NCBI RefSeq assembly: GCF_017744445.1
Contig: NZ_JAGIBH010000001.1
Coordinates: forward strand, 260,178-324,177
Reading direction: 5' to 3'
Length of the DNA: 64,000 bases
Origin: Caulobacter sp.
GTDB lineage: Bacteria > Pseudomonadota > Alphaproteobacteria > Caulobacterales > Caulobacteraceae
Made by a program: the position numbers and the translations under genes. This document shows, piece after piece, positions 1-9,863 of the stretch; the stretch's first letter is position 1; each line of letters opens with the position of its first letter. Under the pieces are notes generated by a model. The model worked only from the letters and a program-made list of their open reading frames with translations. It was not told the DNA's origin and searched no databases.

Positions 1-516
1 CGCGGCACCGTGGTCACGGGCCGTATCGAAAAGGGCATCGTGAAGGTCGGCGAAGAAGTCGAAATCGTCGGCATCCGTCCGGTCCAGAAGACGACCTGCA
101 CGGGCGTCGAAATGTTCCGCAAGCTGCTGGACCAAGGTCAAGCCGGCGACAACGTGGGCGTGCTGCTGCGCGGCACCAAGCGTGAAGACGTCGAGCGCGG
201 CCAAGTGCTGGCCAAGCCCGGCACGATCAAGCCGCACACCCACTTCACTGCTGAGATCTATGTTCTGAGCAAGGAAGAAGGCGGCCGTCACACCCCGTTC
301 TTCACCAACTACCGTCCGCAATTCTACTTCCGCACGACCGATGTCACCGGCATCATCAAGCTGAAGGAAGGCGTGGAAATGATCATGCCGGGCGACAACG
401 CCGAGCTGGACGTCGAGCTGATCACCCCGATCGCCATGGACCAAGGCCTGCGCTTCGCCATCCGTGAAGGCGGCCGCACCGTCGGCGCCGGCGTCGTTGC
501 GAAGATCATCGAGTAG
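1..516 (+). CDS. tuf: Elongation factor Tu, C-terminal part (5' end outside window)
   Basis: EF-Tu carries aminoacyl-tRNA to the ribosome as a GTP complex in the cytoplasm. The frame is open from base 1 and gives 171 residues, against about 396 in the full protein. It begins with [12 protein letters not shown], the start of beta-barrel domain II, and ends with the domain III tail GVVAKIIE. The N-terminal GTPase domain lies outside the window. A strong terminator follows the stop and no rpsJ follows it, so this copy ends its transcript and is not the tufA copy of a classical str-S10 arrangement. Identification is very secure; which tuf copy it is cannot be told. Confidence 0.98.
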   Translation, partial: RGTVVTGRIEKGIVKVGEEVEIVGIRPVQKTTCTGVEMFRKLLDQGQAGDNVGVLLRGTKREDVERGQVLAKPGTIKPHTHFTAEIYVLSKEEGGRHTPFFTNYRPQFYFRTTDVTGIIKLKEGVEMIMPGDNAELDVELITPIAMDQGLRFAIREGGRTVGAGVVAKIIE

Positions 517-555
517 TCGATCGATCTCAGCACACGCTGAACTGATCTAAGCGAA

Positions 556-585
556 GGCCCCGGAGAGCAATCTCCGGGGCCTTTT
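556..585 (+). terminator. Rho-independent terminator after tuf
   Basis: An 11-bp perfect stem (GGCCCCGGAGA, 556-566, with TCTCCGGGGCC, 571-581) is closed by a GCAA tetraloop of the GNRA type and followed by TTTT. It sits 40 bases after the tuf stop and just before the end of the convergent serine hydrolase gene, so it can serve both strands. Confidence 0.93.
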
Positions 586-586
586 G

Positions 587-2017
587 CTATGGGGCCTTCA
601 CCCGCTCGAACACGAACCGCTGGCCGTCCGCCTCCGCTGCGCCGTGGTCCGGGTCCTCGAACGTCACCACGATGTTCTGCTCGGTGATGAAGAAGGACCG
701 GTCCGCGGACGGGATCAGGCGGAAGGCCTGGCCCTTGCGCAGCTCGACCAGCATGGCGCCTTCCGCCTCGCGGATATCGAAGGTCCCCAGCCCCTTGATC
801 TCGAACGTCCCGCCAAACCGGCGCTGGGAGTCCAGCGGCAGGGCGAAGGCCTTGCGGACGATCGGGCGGTTGTCGCTCCAGCCATAGGCGACCGCGATGC
901 CGCGCAGGATTTCCTGGCCCAGCTGGTAGCCCTGGTCGCCATTGGTCAGGATCACCGCGCCGTCGCCGGTCTCGGGATGGCCGATCAGAGTGGCCTTGTA
1001 GCCGGCGTTCGAGCCGTCGTGGAAAAACGCCAGGTCCTTGCCCTGGCCGGTGACCTTGAAGCCCAGGCCCCAGCCGCCGGGCTGCGGCGTCAGCATCTCG
1101 CGGGCGGTCTTCTCCGACAACACCTTGCCCCGGCCGTTGGCGGCGTCCTGCACCTCGACGGCGAAACGGGCCAGGTCGTTGGCGCTGGTCCAAAGGCCGG
1201 CGGCGGCCATCTCAGGATAGACGTGGAAGCTTCCCGCGATCGGCTGGCCCGTTTCGTCATGGGCCAGCGCCACATTCGAGGTCCCGGCGGGCAGGGGCTG
1301 GTCGTAGGTGCTGCGGGCCATGCCCAGCGGCGTGAACAGCTTGGCGCGGGCGATGGCGGGGAAGGGCTTGCCGGCCGTGTCGATCATGGCCAGCTGGGCG
1401 ATGGTGTAGCCGCCGCCGGAATAGCGGTAGCTGACCCCCACCGGTTGGTCGACGCGGACGGCGGCGCTGTTGGCGGGCGCCGCGCCGTCCAAGATCTGGG
1501 GAACACTCGGCACGGCCGCGCCGACCGCATACCCGGCGAAGCCGTGCACTGTCGTCCCGGCCGTGTGCGACAACAGTCGCCGCAGGGTGACGGGCGCCGC
1601 GCGGGTGAAGTCGTTCTCCGGCAAGGTCCAGTGCTTCAGGCTTGTATTGATCGGCGCGTCCAGCGCCAGGGTCCCATCCTGGACCAGGGCCAGGGCGGCG
1701 ACGGCCGCGATCGGCTTGCTGACCGAACCGGCCTGAAACAGCGTGTCGGCGTCGACGGCCTTGCCGCCCTGGCTGACGACTCCATAGCCTTGAGCCCAGT
1801 CCAGCTTGCCGCCGCGCACCACGGCGATGGCGACGCCCGGCACCTTGAGATCGCGCATCTCGTCGAGCAGTCGGCGACCGCCAGCGCCCTGGCCTTCAAC
1901 CACCACGGCGGGCGCCAGGCCATTCTCCACGGCCTGCCGACGGTCAGCGGCCGTGTCGGCCTGGGCAAGGCCAGGCGCGGCCAGCAGGGCGCCCAACGCC
2001 AGGATCGAAAGCTTCAT
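587..2017 (-). CDS. Secreted beta-lactamase-fold serine hydrolase
   Basis: A 476-residue penicillin-binding/beta-lactamase-family (class C, AmpC-like) hydrolase or esterase, probably periplasmic. I start it at MKLSILALGALL, which gives a clean signal peptide ending near AQA; an upstream in-frame ATG at 2044 would only add nine residues before it. The catalytic SxxK is SVSK at residues 98-101, the YxN-type motif is YSG at 199-201, and a C-terminal HDG fits the KTG/HxG motif. The extra C-terminal domain after the hydrolase core is common in the wider Pfam family. The substrate is unknown; a true beta-lactamase is less likely than a peptidase or esterase. The gene stands alone and ends at the tuf terminator. 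Confidence 0.88.
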   Translation of the reverse strand: MKLSILALGALLAAPGLAQADTAADRRQAVENGLAPAVVVEGQGAGGRRLLDEMRDLKVPGVAIAVVRGGKLDWAQGYGVVSQGGKAVDADTLFQAGSVSKPIAAVAALALVQDGTLALDAPINTSLKHWTLPENDFTRAAPVTLRRLLSHTAGTTVHGFAGYAVGAAVPSVPQILDGAAPANSAAVRVDQPVGVSYRYSGGGYTIAQLAMIDTAGKPFPAIARAKLFTPLGMARSTYDQPLPAGTSNVALAHDETGQPIAGSFHVYPEMAAAGLWTSANDLARFAVEVQDAANGRGKVLSEKTAREMLTPQPGGWGLGFKVTGQGKDLAFFHDGSNAGYKATLIGHPETGDGAVILTNGDQGYQLGQEILRGIAVAYGWSDNRPIVRKAFALPLDSQRRFGGTFEIKGLGTFDIREAEGAMLVELRKGQAFRLIPSADRSFFITEQNIVVTFEDPDHGAAEADGQRFVFERVKAP

Positions 2018-2164
2018 ACATGCGGTCTCCAGAGCGACGCCCAAGCTTCGTGCCGGTCGCAGCGCTCTGCAACATAAGGATGTGTAACTTCGCTATGTCG
2101 GCTGCCGGCTTGACGGCGTGGCGGGAACGCGCGAGCACCGAGGCAGGGACGGGGAGACACGCGC

Positions 2165-3151
2165 TTGGATTTGCGCCGCAGGATCAGGGACAACGCGTTC
2201 GCCCGTTACGGCCTCGCCATCGCGCTGGCGGCCTTCGCGGTGCTGCTGCGCTTTGGCCTGAACGCGGTGTTCCCGCCGGGCTTTCCTTATGTGACCTTCT
2301 TCCCGGCGATTGTCGTCGCCGTCTATCTGGGCGGCATGGGGCCCGGGGTGCTGTGCGCGACCCTGAGCGGGGGTGCCGCCTGGTACTTCTTCATCCCGCC
2401 GTTCATGGGCTTCAGCTTCGACATGACGGTGCTGGTGGCCCTCGCCTTCTACGCCTTCGTGGTGGCGGTCGACATCTTCTTCATCGACGGCATGCGCAAG
2501 GCCCTGGACCAGCTGGAGGACGAGCGCGCCCGCCTGCGGGACCTGGCCGAGAGCCGCGACCTGCTCTATCGCGAACTGCATCACCGGGTGAGCAACAACC
2601 TGCAGGTCGCCGGCGCCCTGCTGCGGCTGCAAGGGCAGGGGATCACCGACGCCGACGCCCGCCACGCTCTGTCCCAGGCCGGCGAGCGCATCGAGGTCAT
2701 CGCCCGCATCCAGCGCGAGCTGCATAACCGGACGGGCGAGCCGGTGCCGTTCCGCGTCTTCGCCGAAGCCCTGCTGGCCAGCGCCGCCGCAGCGGCCGGC
2801 GCGCGGGTGCGGCTGACGATCGACGGCGGCGAGCAGCCCCTGCACCCCGACCAGGCCACGCCCGTGACCCTGGTCATGCTGGAGAGCTTCAACAACGCCC
2901 TGGAACATGGCTTCGGTGAGGCTGGGGAAGGGGAGGTGCGAGTGGTCCTGGACCAGTCCGGCCTGACGCATCTTCTGACGGTGGCCAATGACGGCGCCAG
3001 CCCGCCGCCAGGCTTCGACCCGGCCCAGTCCAAGAGCCTGGGCCTGCGCATCGTCCGCGCCATGGCCCAGCAGCTGGGTGGCAAGTTCGAGATGGCGCGG
3101 GAGGGGGACTGGACCGTGTGCCGGCTCAGCTACGCGCCGAAGCGGGACTAG
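2165..3151 (+). CDS. Membrane sensor histidine kinase, HisKA_2/HWE-like
   Basis: A 328-residue kinase. The N-terminal ~110 residues form four hydrophobic segments of the DUF4118 (KdpD-like) membrane sensor type, followed by a short coiled coil and the HisKA_2 box LYRELHHRVSNN (phospho-acceptor His at 139 or 140). The C-terminal part is an HATPase with N-box LESFNNALEHG and a GLRIV G-box. The start is TTG at 2165, with GGGGAG at 2151-2156 as ribosome binding site. No response regulator is adjacent; kinases of this kind in alphaproteobacteria often feed the general stress response (PhyR/LovR type), but that link is inference. The stop overlaps the stop of the convergent gene inside one CTAG. 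Confidence 0.88.
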   Translation: MDLRRRIRDNAFARYGLAIALAAFAVLLRFGLNAVFPPGFPYVTFFPAIVVAVYLGGMGPGVLCATLSGGAAWYFFIPPFMGFSFDMTVLVALAFYAFVVAVDIFFIDGMRKALDQLEDERARLRDLAESRDLLYRELHHRVSNNLQVAGALLRLQGQGITDADARHALSQAGERIEVIARIQRELHNRTGEPVPFRVFAEALLASAAAAAGARVRLTIDGGEQPLHPDQATPVTLVMLESFNNALEHGFGEAGEGEVRVVLDQSGLTHLLTVANDGASPPPGFDPAQSKSLGLRIVRAMAQQLGGKFEMAREGDWTVCRLSYAPKRD

Positions 3152-3630
3152 AGTCCCAGTCGGTAGAAACGCGTGTCCACGGCCATGCGGGGGAAGGTTT
3201 CCGGCAGGTCGTCGGCGTCGACCAGGGCAAAGCTATTCTTCTCGTAGAACCGGTGGGCGGCCTTGAACTTCTCGGTCGTGCCCAGCCAGATCGTCGACAC
3301 GCCGTGAGCCCGAGCATGGTCCAGCGCCGTGTCGAGCAGCGCCTGAGCTGCTCCGATCGCCCCCCGCGCGACCGGCTTCACGAACATCTTCCGCAGCGCC
3401 ACGGCGCCGTTGCCGATGTCCTTCAGGGCGATCGTGCCCACCGCTTCACCGTTCAGCTCCGCGAGCCAGAACTGGCCCGCGCCGGTCTGGTACCAGGTCG
3501 GAATGTCGGCGAGGTCGGGCTGGTCGGCGGCGGTGATGGAAAAGCCGAACTCTTCCCTCTGAATGGGCAGGATCACCCCGACGACGGCGTCTTCGTCGCC
3601 GGGGTGGAAGGGCCTGATGAGCACGGCCAA
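3148..3630 (-). CDS. GNAT-family N-acetyltransferase
   Basis: A 160-residue cytoplasmic acetyltransferase of the GNAT fold. The N-terminus (MAVLIRPFHPGDEDAV) is the usual beta1-alpha1, and the acetyl-CoA loop region is KMFVKPVARGAIGAAQ, followed by FYEKNSF near the C-terminus. The start is TTG at 3630, seven bases after the stop of the RND pump gene, with AAGGG as likely ribosome binding site, so it is probably the last gene of the efflux operon. Substrate unknown. Its 3' end shares a CTAG with the convergent kinase gene. Confidence 0.85.
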   Translation of the reverse strand: MAVLIRPFHPGDEDAVVGVILPIQREEFGFSITAADQPDLADIPTWYQTGAGQFWLAELNGEAVGTIALKDIGNGAVALRKMFVKPVARGAIGAAQALLDTALDHARAHGVSTIWLGTTEKFKAAHRFYEKNSFALVDADDLPETFPRMAVDTRFYRLGL

Positions 3631-3637
3631 GTCGCCC

Positions 3638-6600
3638 TTAGAGGCGGTCCACCGGGACGGCCTGGCCTTGCGCCTCGCGCGGCGTGGCCAGGCGGCCCAG
3701 CTTCGGCTTCAGCCACATCTCGATGTCGTCGACGATCTCGTAGACCACAGGCACCAGCACCAGCGACAGCACGGTCGAGGTGATCAGGCCGCCGATCACG
3801 GCCACGGCCATCGGCTGGCGGAACTCCGAGCCGGTGCCGATGCCCATGGCCGTGGGCAGCATGCCGGCCATCATAGCCAGGGTGGTCATGACGATCGGGC
3901 GGGCCCGCTCGTGACAGGCGTCGATGATCGCCTCGCGCTGGCTCATGCCGTCCCGTTCCTGCTCGATGGCGTACTCGACCAGCAGGATCGAGTTCTTGGC
4001 CGCCAGGCCCATCAGCATCAGGAAGCCGATCAGCGACGGCATCGACAGCGACTGGCCGGTGACCAGCAGGGCGAAGAACGCGCCGCCGATCGCCAGGGGC
4101 AGGGCCGACAGGATGGTGATCGGCTTGAAGAAGCTGCGGAACAGCAGCACCAGCACGCCGAACACCAGGCCCACCGCCGACAGCAGGGCGACCGCGAAGC
4201 CGGTGAACAGCTCGACGAAGGCCTCCTGGTCGCCGGCCGTGGCCGGTGCGACGCCGGCGGGCAGCTTCTTCATGGTCGGCAGGTTGCCGACGTCGGTCAT
4301 GGCCTGGCCGAGCTGCGCGCCGTTGTTGAGGTCGGCCTCGATGGTCAGCTGACGCTTGCGCGCGAAGCGGTCGATCTTGGCCGGGCCGGCCTGGAAGTAG
4401 AGATCGGCCACGCTGTCCAATCGCGTCGTACCGCCGCTGGCGGTCGGCACGCGCAGGGCGCCCAGGGCCTGGAGGTCGGCGCGGGTCTCGGCCGGCAGGC
4501 GCACGCGGATCGGGATCCGGCGCTCGCCCTGGGTCATCTTGGCGACATTGGCGTCGATGTCGCCCACCGTGGCCACGCGGGCGATGGCGGCAATGTCGGC
4601 AGCGCTGACGCCCAGGCGGGCGGCCTCGTCGGCGCGCGGGCGAATAACGATCTCCGGACCGCTGGGCGGGCTGGAGGGACGCGGATCGGCGACGGTGGAC
4701 AGGCTCCGCATCTCACGCTCGACCTGGGCGGCCGTGCGCTCGAGCAAGGGGCCGTCCTCGGCCGTCAGGATGGTCTGGACGTCCGAGGTGCCCCAGTCGC
4801 CCAGCAGGTTGACCCGGGCGTCCGGGATCCCGCGCAGGCCGTCGCGGACCACCTGCTTGATCTCGGTGACGGTCAGGTCGCGGTCGCCGTTCAGCACGAT
4901 GGTGATGGTGGCGTCGCGGATGTCGGTCCCGCTCTGGCCGCCCCAGCCGCTGCCGATGTTCGACCCGACCTGGGCGAAGACGTGAGCGGTTTCCGGACGC
5001 TTGCGGAAGAGCGTGGTCACCGCCTGGACGGTGCGCTCCATGTCGGCCGTGGTCGCGCCGGGCGGGCCTTGAACCTTCAGATAATAGTAGTTGGCGTTGC
5101 CGGCCGGCTGGAACGCCGTGGGCAGGAAGCCGGCCAGCATGATCGAGCCGACGAAGATCAGGCCGCCGATGATGCAGGACAGGATCCGGTGGTCCAGCGA
5201 CCAGTCCAGCACGTTGCGATAGAAGCCCTTGAACTCCTTGCGCGGGTGCGGGTGCTTGGCGGGCTTGAGGAAATAGGCGGCCAGCAGCGGCGTCAGCAGG
5301 CGGGCCACAACCAGCGAGAACAGCACCGCCACGGCGACGGTCAGGCCGAACTCCTTGAAGAACTGGCCGGGCGTGCCGGGCATGTACGAGACGGGCACGA
5401 ACACCGCCACGATGGTGAAGGTGGTGGCCACGACCGCCAGGCCGATGGCGTCCGCCCCTTCCATCGCCGCCTGGTAGGGCCGCTGGCCCCGGGCGACACG
5501 TTTTTCGATGTTCTCGATCTCGACCACGGCGTCGTCGACCAGGATGCCGATGACCAGGGTCAGGGCCAGCAGGGTCACGACGTTCAGCGAGAAGCCCATC
5601 ACCGCCATGAAGGCGAAGGTGGGCACCAGCGACACCGGCATGGCGATGGCGGTGATCAGGGTGGCGCGCCACTCCCGCAGGAACAGGAACACCACCAGCG
5701 AGGCCAGCAGCATACCTTCCAGCAGGGTGTGCTCGGTGGCGGCGAAGCTGGCGCGGGTCTCGTCGACGGTCGAGAAGATCTTCACGAACTTCACGCCCGG
5801 CTGCTTGGCCTCCAGGGCGTCGACGGCCTTCTTGACGTTGTCCTCGACGGCGACGTCGCTGCTATCGCGGGTCTTCATCACCTGGAAGGCGACGACGTTC
5901 TTGCCGTCCAGGCGGGCAAAGCCCCGCTGCTCTTCCGAGCCCTGGCCCACCTCGGCCACGTCGGTCAGCTTCACATAACGATTGCCGCCGATCGGGATGG
6001 TGATCTGGCGCAGCTGCTCGACCGTGGTCGCCGCGCCGAGAACACGCAGGGTCTGCTCGCGGCCGCCGATATTGGCGCGGCCGCCGGGGGCGTCGACGCT
6101 GAAATTGGCCAGGGCCTGGTTCAGCTGCGGCGCGGTGACGCCAAAGCTGGCCATGCGGTCGGGATTGATGACGACGTTGATCTCGCGATCCACCCCGCCG
6201 ACGCGCGCCACCTGGGCCACGCCCTTTTCGCCCTGCAGGGCGCGGGTGACGGTGTCGTCGATGAACCATGAGAGCTCCGTGGAGCTCATGTTTGGGGCCG
6301 AGACGGCGTAGGTGATGATCGGGGCGCTGGTGATCTCCAGGCGCTGGACGATCGGCTCGTCCACTTCGCGCGGCAGGATCGAGCGGGTTTGGTCGACCTT
6401 GGAGCGCACCTCGTCGGTGACCTTTTGCAGGTCTTCGCCGAGATTGAACTCGATCGTCGTGGTCGAGGCGCCTTGGACCACCGAAGAGCGGATGGTCTTG
6501 ACGTTGGAGATGCCGGCCACCGCGTCCTCGATCGGGCGGGTGACCTGGGTCTCCATCTCGCCGGGGGCGGCGCCGCTCTGGGTGACCGTCACGGTCACGG

Positions 6601-6772
6601 CGGGGAATTCGACGTTCGGGAACTGCTTGATCGGCAGCGTCAGATAGCAGCCGAAGCCGGCGATCATCAGGGCCAGGAACAGCACCGCGACGGGGATCGG
6701 GTTCTTGATCGCCCAGGCGGAGATCTTCAGTTCGCCAGTCTTGTGGCTTTCAGGCTTGTGCTCGCTAGCCAT
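3638..6772 (-). CDS. RND-family inner-membrane efflux pump
   Basis: A 1044-residue hydrophobe/amphiphile efflux (HAE1/AcrB-like) proton antiporter. It shows the N-terminal TM1 with LPIKQFPNVEFPAVTVTV, the large periplasmic loop, the TM4 proton-relay motif ILVDDAVVEIENIE, and a second half with FLMLMGLAAKNSILLVEY. Length is normal for the family. Its start overlaps the stop of the adaptor gene by one base (TGATG), so translation is coupled. Together with the adaptor and the outer-membrane factor it forms a tripartite pump that exports drugs or other amphiphiles from the periplasm and membrane. No regulator gene is next to the operon. Confidence 0.96.
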   Translation of the reverse strand: MASEHKPESHKTGELKISAWAIKNPIPVAVLFLALMIAGFGCYLTLPIKQFPNVEFPAVTVTVTQSGAAPGEMETQVTRPIEDAVAGISNVKTIRSSVVQGASTTTIEFNLGEDLQKVTDEVRSKVDQTRSILPREVDEPIVQRLEITSAPIITYAVSAPNMSSTELSWFIDDTVTRALQGEKGVAQVARVGGVDREINVVINPDRMASFGVTAPQLNQALANFSVDAPGGRANIGGREQTLRVLGAATTVEQLRQITIPIGGNRYVKLTDVAEVGQGSEEQRGFARLDGKNVVAFQVMKTRDSSDVAVEDNVKKAVDALEAKQPGVKFVKIFSTVDETRASFAATEHTLLEGMLLASLVVFLFLREWRATLITAIAMPVSLVPTFAFMAVMGFSLNVVTLLALTLVIGILVDDAVVEIENIEKRVARGQRPYQAAMEGADAIGLAVVATTFTIVAVFVPVSYMPGTPGQFFKEFGLTVAVAVLFSLVVARLLTPLLAAYFLKPAKHPHPRKEFKGFYRNVLDWSLDHRILSCIIGGLIFVGSIMLAGFLPTAFQPAGNANYYYLKVQGPPGATTADMERTVQAVTTLFRKRPETAHVFAQVGSNIGSGWGGQSGTDIRDATITIVLNGDRDLTVTEIKQVVRDGLRGIPDARVNLLGDWGTSDVQTILTAEDGPLLERTAAQVEREMRSLSTVADPRPSSPPSGPEIVIRPRADEAARLGVSAADIAAIARVATVGDIDANVAKMTQGERRIPIRVRLPAETRADLQALGALRVPTASGGTTRLDSVADLYFQAGPAKIDRFARKRQLTIEADLNNGAQLGQAMTDVGNLPTMKKLPAGVAPATAGDQEAFVELFTGFAVALLSAVGLVFGVLVLLFRSFFKPITILSALPLAIGGAFFALLVTGQSLSMPSLIGFLMLMGLAAKNSILLVEYAIEQERDGMSQREAIIDACHERARPIVMTTLAMMAGMLPTAMGIGTGSEFRQPMAVAVIGGLITSTVLSLVLVPVVYEIVDDIEMWLKPKLGRLATPREAQGQAVPVDRL

Positions 6773-7848
6773 CAGCGGGCGGCCTGGTTGGTCGCGGGAC
6801 GGATGGTGTCGCCGTCGGCCACGAACGAGGCGCCGCCCAGCACGACGCGGGTACCGGCGGGCGGACCCTGGACCAGCTGAGCCCAGCCGCCGCCCTTCTG
6901 GCCGACCTTGATGGCCACCTGGTGGGCGCGGTTGTTGCTGTCGACGGTCATCACCGACAGGCCGTCGGCCTCATAGCGGATCGCCGATTCCGGAATGGCG
7001 GTGACCGGCGCGCCCGATGCGCCGAAGGTCGCGCGACCGAAGCCGCCGGGACGCAGGTCCGGACGCACGGGCAGGCGCACGCGCACCTTGCCCAGGCGGT
7101 TGGCGCTGTCGACGCGCGGGCTGATCAGGCGCACGACGCCCGAGATCGCCTGGCCGCCGGGCAGGGACACCTGTGCGGCCTGGCCTTCGCGGATGCCCGA
7201 CAGGTCGGCTTCATTGACCTCGGCGTCCAGCTCGACCAGGCCGTCGCGGGCGATGGTGAACCACGGGTTGGTGCCGCCGCCGGCGATCTGGCCCGGCTGC
7301 ACGCCGCGCGACAGCACCCGGCCGCTGACCGGCGAGGTGATGGTCATGCGCGAGGCGCGGGTGCGCAGCTCCTTCAGCGCGGCTTCCTGGGCTTTCGCTT
7401 GGTAGCGGCGGGTCTCGATCTGCTCCTGGGACAGGATGCCCTGACCATCCAGGCCGGCGACACGCTTGGCCTCGGCCTGGGACTGAGCGGTGACGGCCGC
7501 CTGCTGCTCGACCTGGGCTCGCAGCAGGGTGTCGTCCAGCTGGACCAGCGGCTGGCCGGCGCGGACCCAGTCGCCTTCGTCGGCATAGAGGCGCGCGACG
7601 CGGTAGCCGGTCAGCTCCGAGCCGACGGCGGCCTCTTCACGCGAGACCAGCAGGCCGGACGCCTCGACCCCGCCGCCCAGCGGCCGGGTTTCGATGCTGC
7701 CGACGCTGACGGTGCGGGCTTGCGCAGCGGCCGGAGCGGCGGACTTCTTGTCGGCGTCCTTCTTGCCGCCACAGGCGGTCAGGCCCACGGCGCTGCAGAC
7801 CAGGGCGGTGGCGATCAGGTAACGGGTCGTCATCGGAGCGGGTCTCAT
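6772..7848 (-). CDS. RND efflux periplasmic adaptor lipoprotein
   Basis: A 358-residue membrane-fusion protein (AcrA/MexA type) that links the RND pump to the outer-membrane channel. The N-terminus carries a lipoprotein signal with lipobox LTAC, then the barrel-sandwich hybrid domain (VQLDDTLLRAQVEQQ), a coiled-coil hairpin and the beta-barrel domain. The chosen ATG overlaps the preceding gene's stop in ATGA; a second ATG five codons later (7833) is also possible and gives a more compact signal peptide. Confidence 0.93.
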   Translation of the reverse strand: MRPAPMTTRYLIATALVCSAVGLTACGGKKDADKKSAAPAAAQARTVSVGSIETRPLGGGVEASGLLVSREEAAVGSELTGYRVARLYADEGDWVRAGQPLVQLDDTLLRAQVEQQAAVTAQSQAEAKRVAGLDGQGILSQEQIETRRYQAKAQEAALKELRTRASRMTITSPVSGRVLSRGVQPGQIAGGGTNPWFTIARDGLVELDAEVNEADLSGIREGQAAQVSLPGGQAISGVVRLISPRVDSANRLGKVRVRLPVRPDLRPGGFGRATFGASGAPVTAIPESAIRYEADGLSVMTVDSNNRAHQVAIKVGQKGGGWAQLVQGPPAGTRVVLGGASFVADGDTIRPATNQAAR

Positions 7849-9347
7849 TGCGCGGAGGGCTTGTTGGGAACGGCTTGCGGCGACCAGCCGCCGCCGAGCG
7901 CCTTGTAGGTCTGGACGGCGCGTTGCAGCGCCTGGGTCTGGGCCCCGGTCAGGGCCGTGCGGGCGTTGCGCCAGGACTGTTCGGCCTGAAGCGCCGTGGT
8001 CAGGTCGGTGAGGCCCGCGGCGTAGCCCTTGCGGCTAGCCTCGTAGGCGTTGGCGGCGCGACGCTCACCGGCGGCCAGCAGGGTCACGCGGCGCTCGTCG
8101 GCGGCCTGCTGGACCAGGGCATTCTCGGTCTCGCCGAAAGCCGTCTGGACGGTCTTCTCGTAGGTCACGGCGGCCTGCTCGACGCGGGCGTTCTCGGCCT
8201 TGATGTCGGCCATGAGCCTAGGGATGTTCAGGATCGGGATCGACAGGTCCGCGCCGATCGACCAAGCCGAGCTGGTGGTCGATTGGGTCGAGCCGGGGGC
8301 CAGGAAGCTGGGGCTGATCTGCTTCTGGATCCCGATCCCCGGCGTCAGGGTCAGGGTGGGGAACAGGGCCAGCTCGCTGATGTTCAGATTGCCCGAGGCC
8401 GAGGCCAGGCGGGCGGCGGCTTCGCGCACGTCGGGGCGGCGGGCCAGCAGCTCGGCGGGCGCGGCGGCCGGGACCGGCGGGGCCCTGGCCAGCACCGGCT
8501 CGACCGGCAGGCTGGCCAGCGGATCCACGCCCTTGCCGACCAGGATCAGCAGGCTGCGGCGGGCGGCCTGCAGCTGGGCCTCGACCTGGGCGACCTGGGC
8601 CTGGGCCTGGGCGAGGTCGGCGGCGGTGCGGTCGCCTTCGGAGGTGGCCGACAGGCCCCGGCGACCCTTCTCGTCCGAGACCTTGAACAGTTTGTCGGCG
8701 ATTGTGGCGTTGGCGCGGGCGTCTTCCAGCTGCACGGCGTAGCCGCGCGCTTCGAAATAGCTCTGGGCGACATTGGCGGCCAAGGCGGCGCGGGCGCCTT
8801 CATAGTTGAAGCGGGCGGCGGCCAGGTCGTTGTCGACCACCCGGCGGGCGGCGCCGCGACGGCCGATCAGGTCCAGCTCCCACGAGACGTCGAAATTGGC
8901 GGCGTAGGTCTTGGTCACCCCGCCCAGGGTGAAGCCGCCGGTGCCGCTCTGGTCGAGGATGTCGGTGTCGGTGCGCTTGGCCGAGCCGGTCAGCGGCGTC
9001 TGGGGAATGTAGATCTGCCGGATCTGGCTGGAGCGGACGGCGCGGGCCTCTTCCAGCTTGGCGGCGGCCATGCGGGCGTCGGGGGCCTTTTCCAGCGCCG
9101 TCGCGATCAGATCGTTCAAGACCGGGTCGTTGAAGGCGGTCCACCATTGGTCCAGCGCTTGGGACGCCAGGGGCGAGCCGGCGGGCGCCTCGTAGGTGGT
9201 CGGCAGCTTCACATCGACCTGGCGCGCGGGCGTGGTGCAGGCCGACAGGCTGACGCCTGTGAGGGCGGCCGCGCCAATCAGCAGGGCAGGGGACAAGCCA
9301 GAAGGCCGGCCTGGACGCCTGAGGGCGCCGGTCTTGGCGAAACGCAT
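7845..9347 (-). CDS. NodT-family outer-membrane efflux lipoprotein
   Basis: A 500-residue TolC-like outer-membrane factor of the NodT/OprM class and first gene of the pump operon. I start it at MRFAKTGALRRPG; an in-frame ATG at 9407 would place 20 non-signal-like residues in front. The lipobox LSAC marks lipid attachment. Two OEP repeats follow: the first has WWTAFNDPVLNDLI, the second ends with the ATALQAEQSWRNAR-type helix. The order NodT-adaptor-pump differs from the acrA-acrB-nodT order I know for Caulobacter, so this looks like a paralogous pump. Confidence 0.93.
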   Translation of the reverse strand: MRFAKTGALRRPGRPSGLSPALLIGAAALTGVSLSACTTPARQVDVKLPTTYEAPAGSPLASQALDQWWTAFNDPVLNDLIATALEKAPDARMAAAKLEEARAVRSSQIRQIYIPQTPLTGSAKRTDTDILDQSGTGGFTLGGVTKTYAANFDVSWELDLIGRRGAARRVVDNDLAAARFNYEGARAALAANVAQSYFEARGYAVQLEDARANATIADKLFKVSDEKGRRGLSATSEGDRTAADLAQAQAQVAQVEAQLQAARRSLLILVGKGVDPLASLPVEPVLARAPPVPAAAPAELLARRPDVREAAARLASASGNLNISELALFPTLTLTPGIGIQKQISPSFLAPGSTQSTTSSAWSIGADLSIPILNIPRLMADIKAENARVEQAAVTYEKTVQTAFGETENALVQQAADERRVTLLAAGERRAANAYEASRKGYAAGLTDLTTALQAEQSWRNARTALTGAQTQALQRAVQTYKALGGGWSPQAVPNKPSAQ

Positions 9348-9863
9348 AGAAATCCCAACCCAATTATTTCCCGCGCATGGCGAGTTTGGCGACCACCGGT
9401 TTCCCACTTAGGGGTCCTGCCCCCGCAGGAAAACCCCCCGTCCAACGCTTTAGCGAAGCTTATGTTGCGACGCACGCGTCATAACTGATCGCTGATCCCA
9501 TACCTGTCAGCAGTGCGGCGGGCTGACGCAGGCTTTGTTGCCCTTGCGTTGCGGCGGTTGACGGCGCTGCAAAACATACCGCATCATCGAAACAGATGTT
9601 CGATCTTTGTGATCGGCATCCGCCTCGGTTGCAAAACCCAGGCTGTATGCGTGGCTTTTCACGCGTCCGACCTCAGGGGAACCCAGGTTTGTCGGCTCCA
9701 GAAGGCGCATCGCCAAGTTTCGAAAACGAACGCTCCTCACGGCGCGCCGGCCCGGCCGTGCGCGTGCGGACGTGTGGATTCGGGAGATCGCCACCCCGCT
9801 GAACACCCCTGGTCGCTCCATGACGGGCCGCCAGTTCAAAAAATAATCGAGGGAGGGAAATCA
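9348..9863. other. 516-bp divergent promoter region
   Basis: This gap separates the efflux operon (minus) from a TonB receptor (plus). It should hold both promoters and any operators. Base composition is less GC-rich than the genes, for example around 9570-9620. The receptor's ribosome binding site GGGAGGG is at 9851-9857. I see no convincing coding sequence, RNA gene or long inverted repeat. Confidence 0.5.

Noticed and set aside
3563..6271. A 902-codon open frame on the plus strand opposite the RND pump
   Set aside because: It is a GC-rich antisense shadow: low-complexity His, Gln, Arg and Gly content and no fold, while the minus strand encodes a textbook RND protein.
9513..9863. N-terminal extension of the first TonB receptor
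   Set aside because: The signal peptide and a GGGAGGG site start the gene at 9864.
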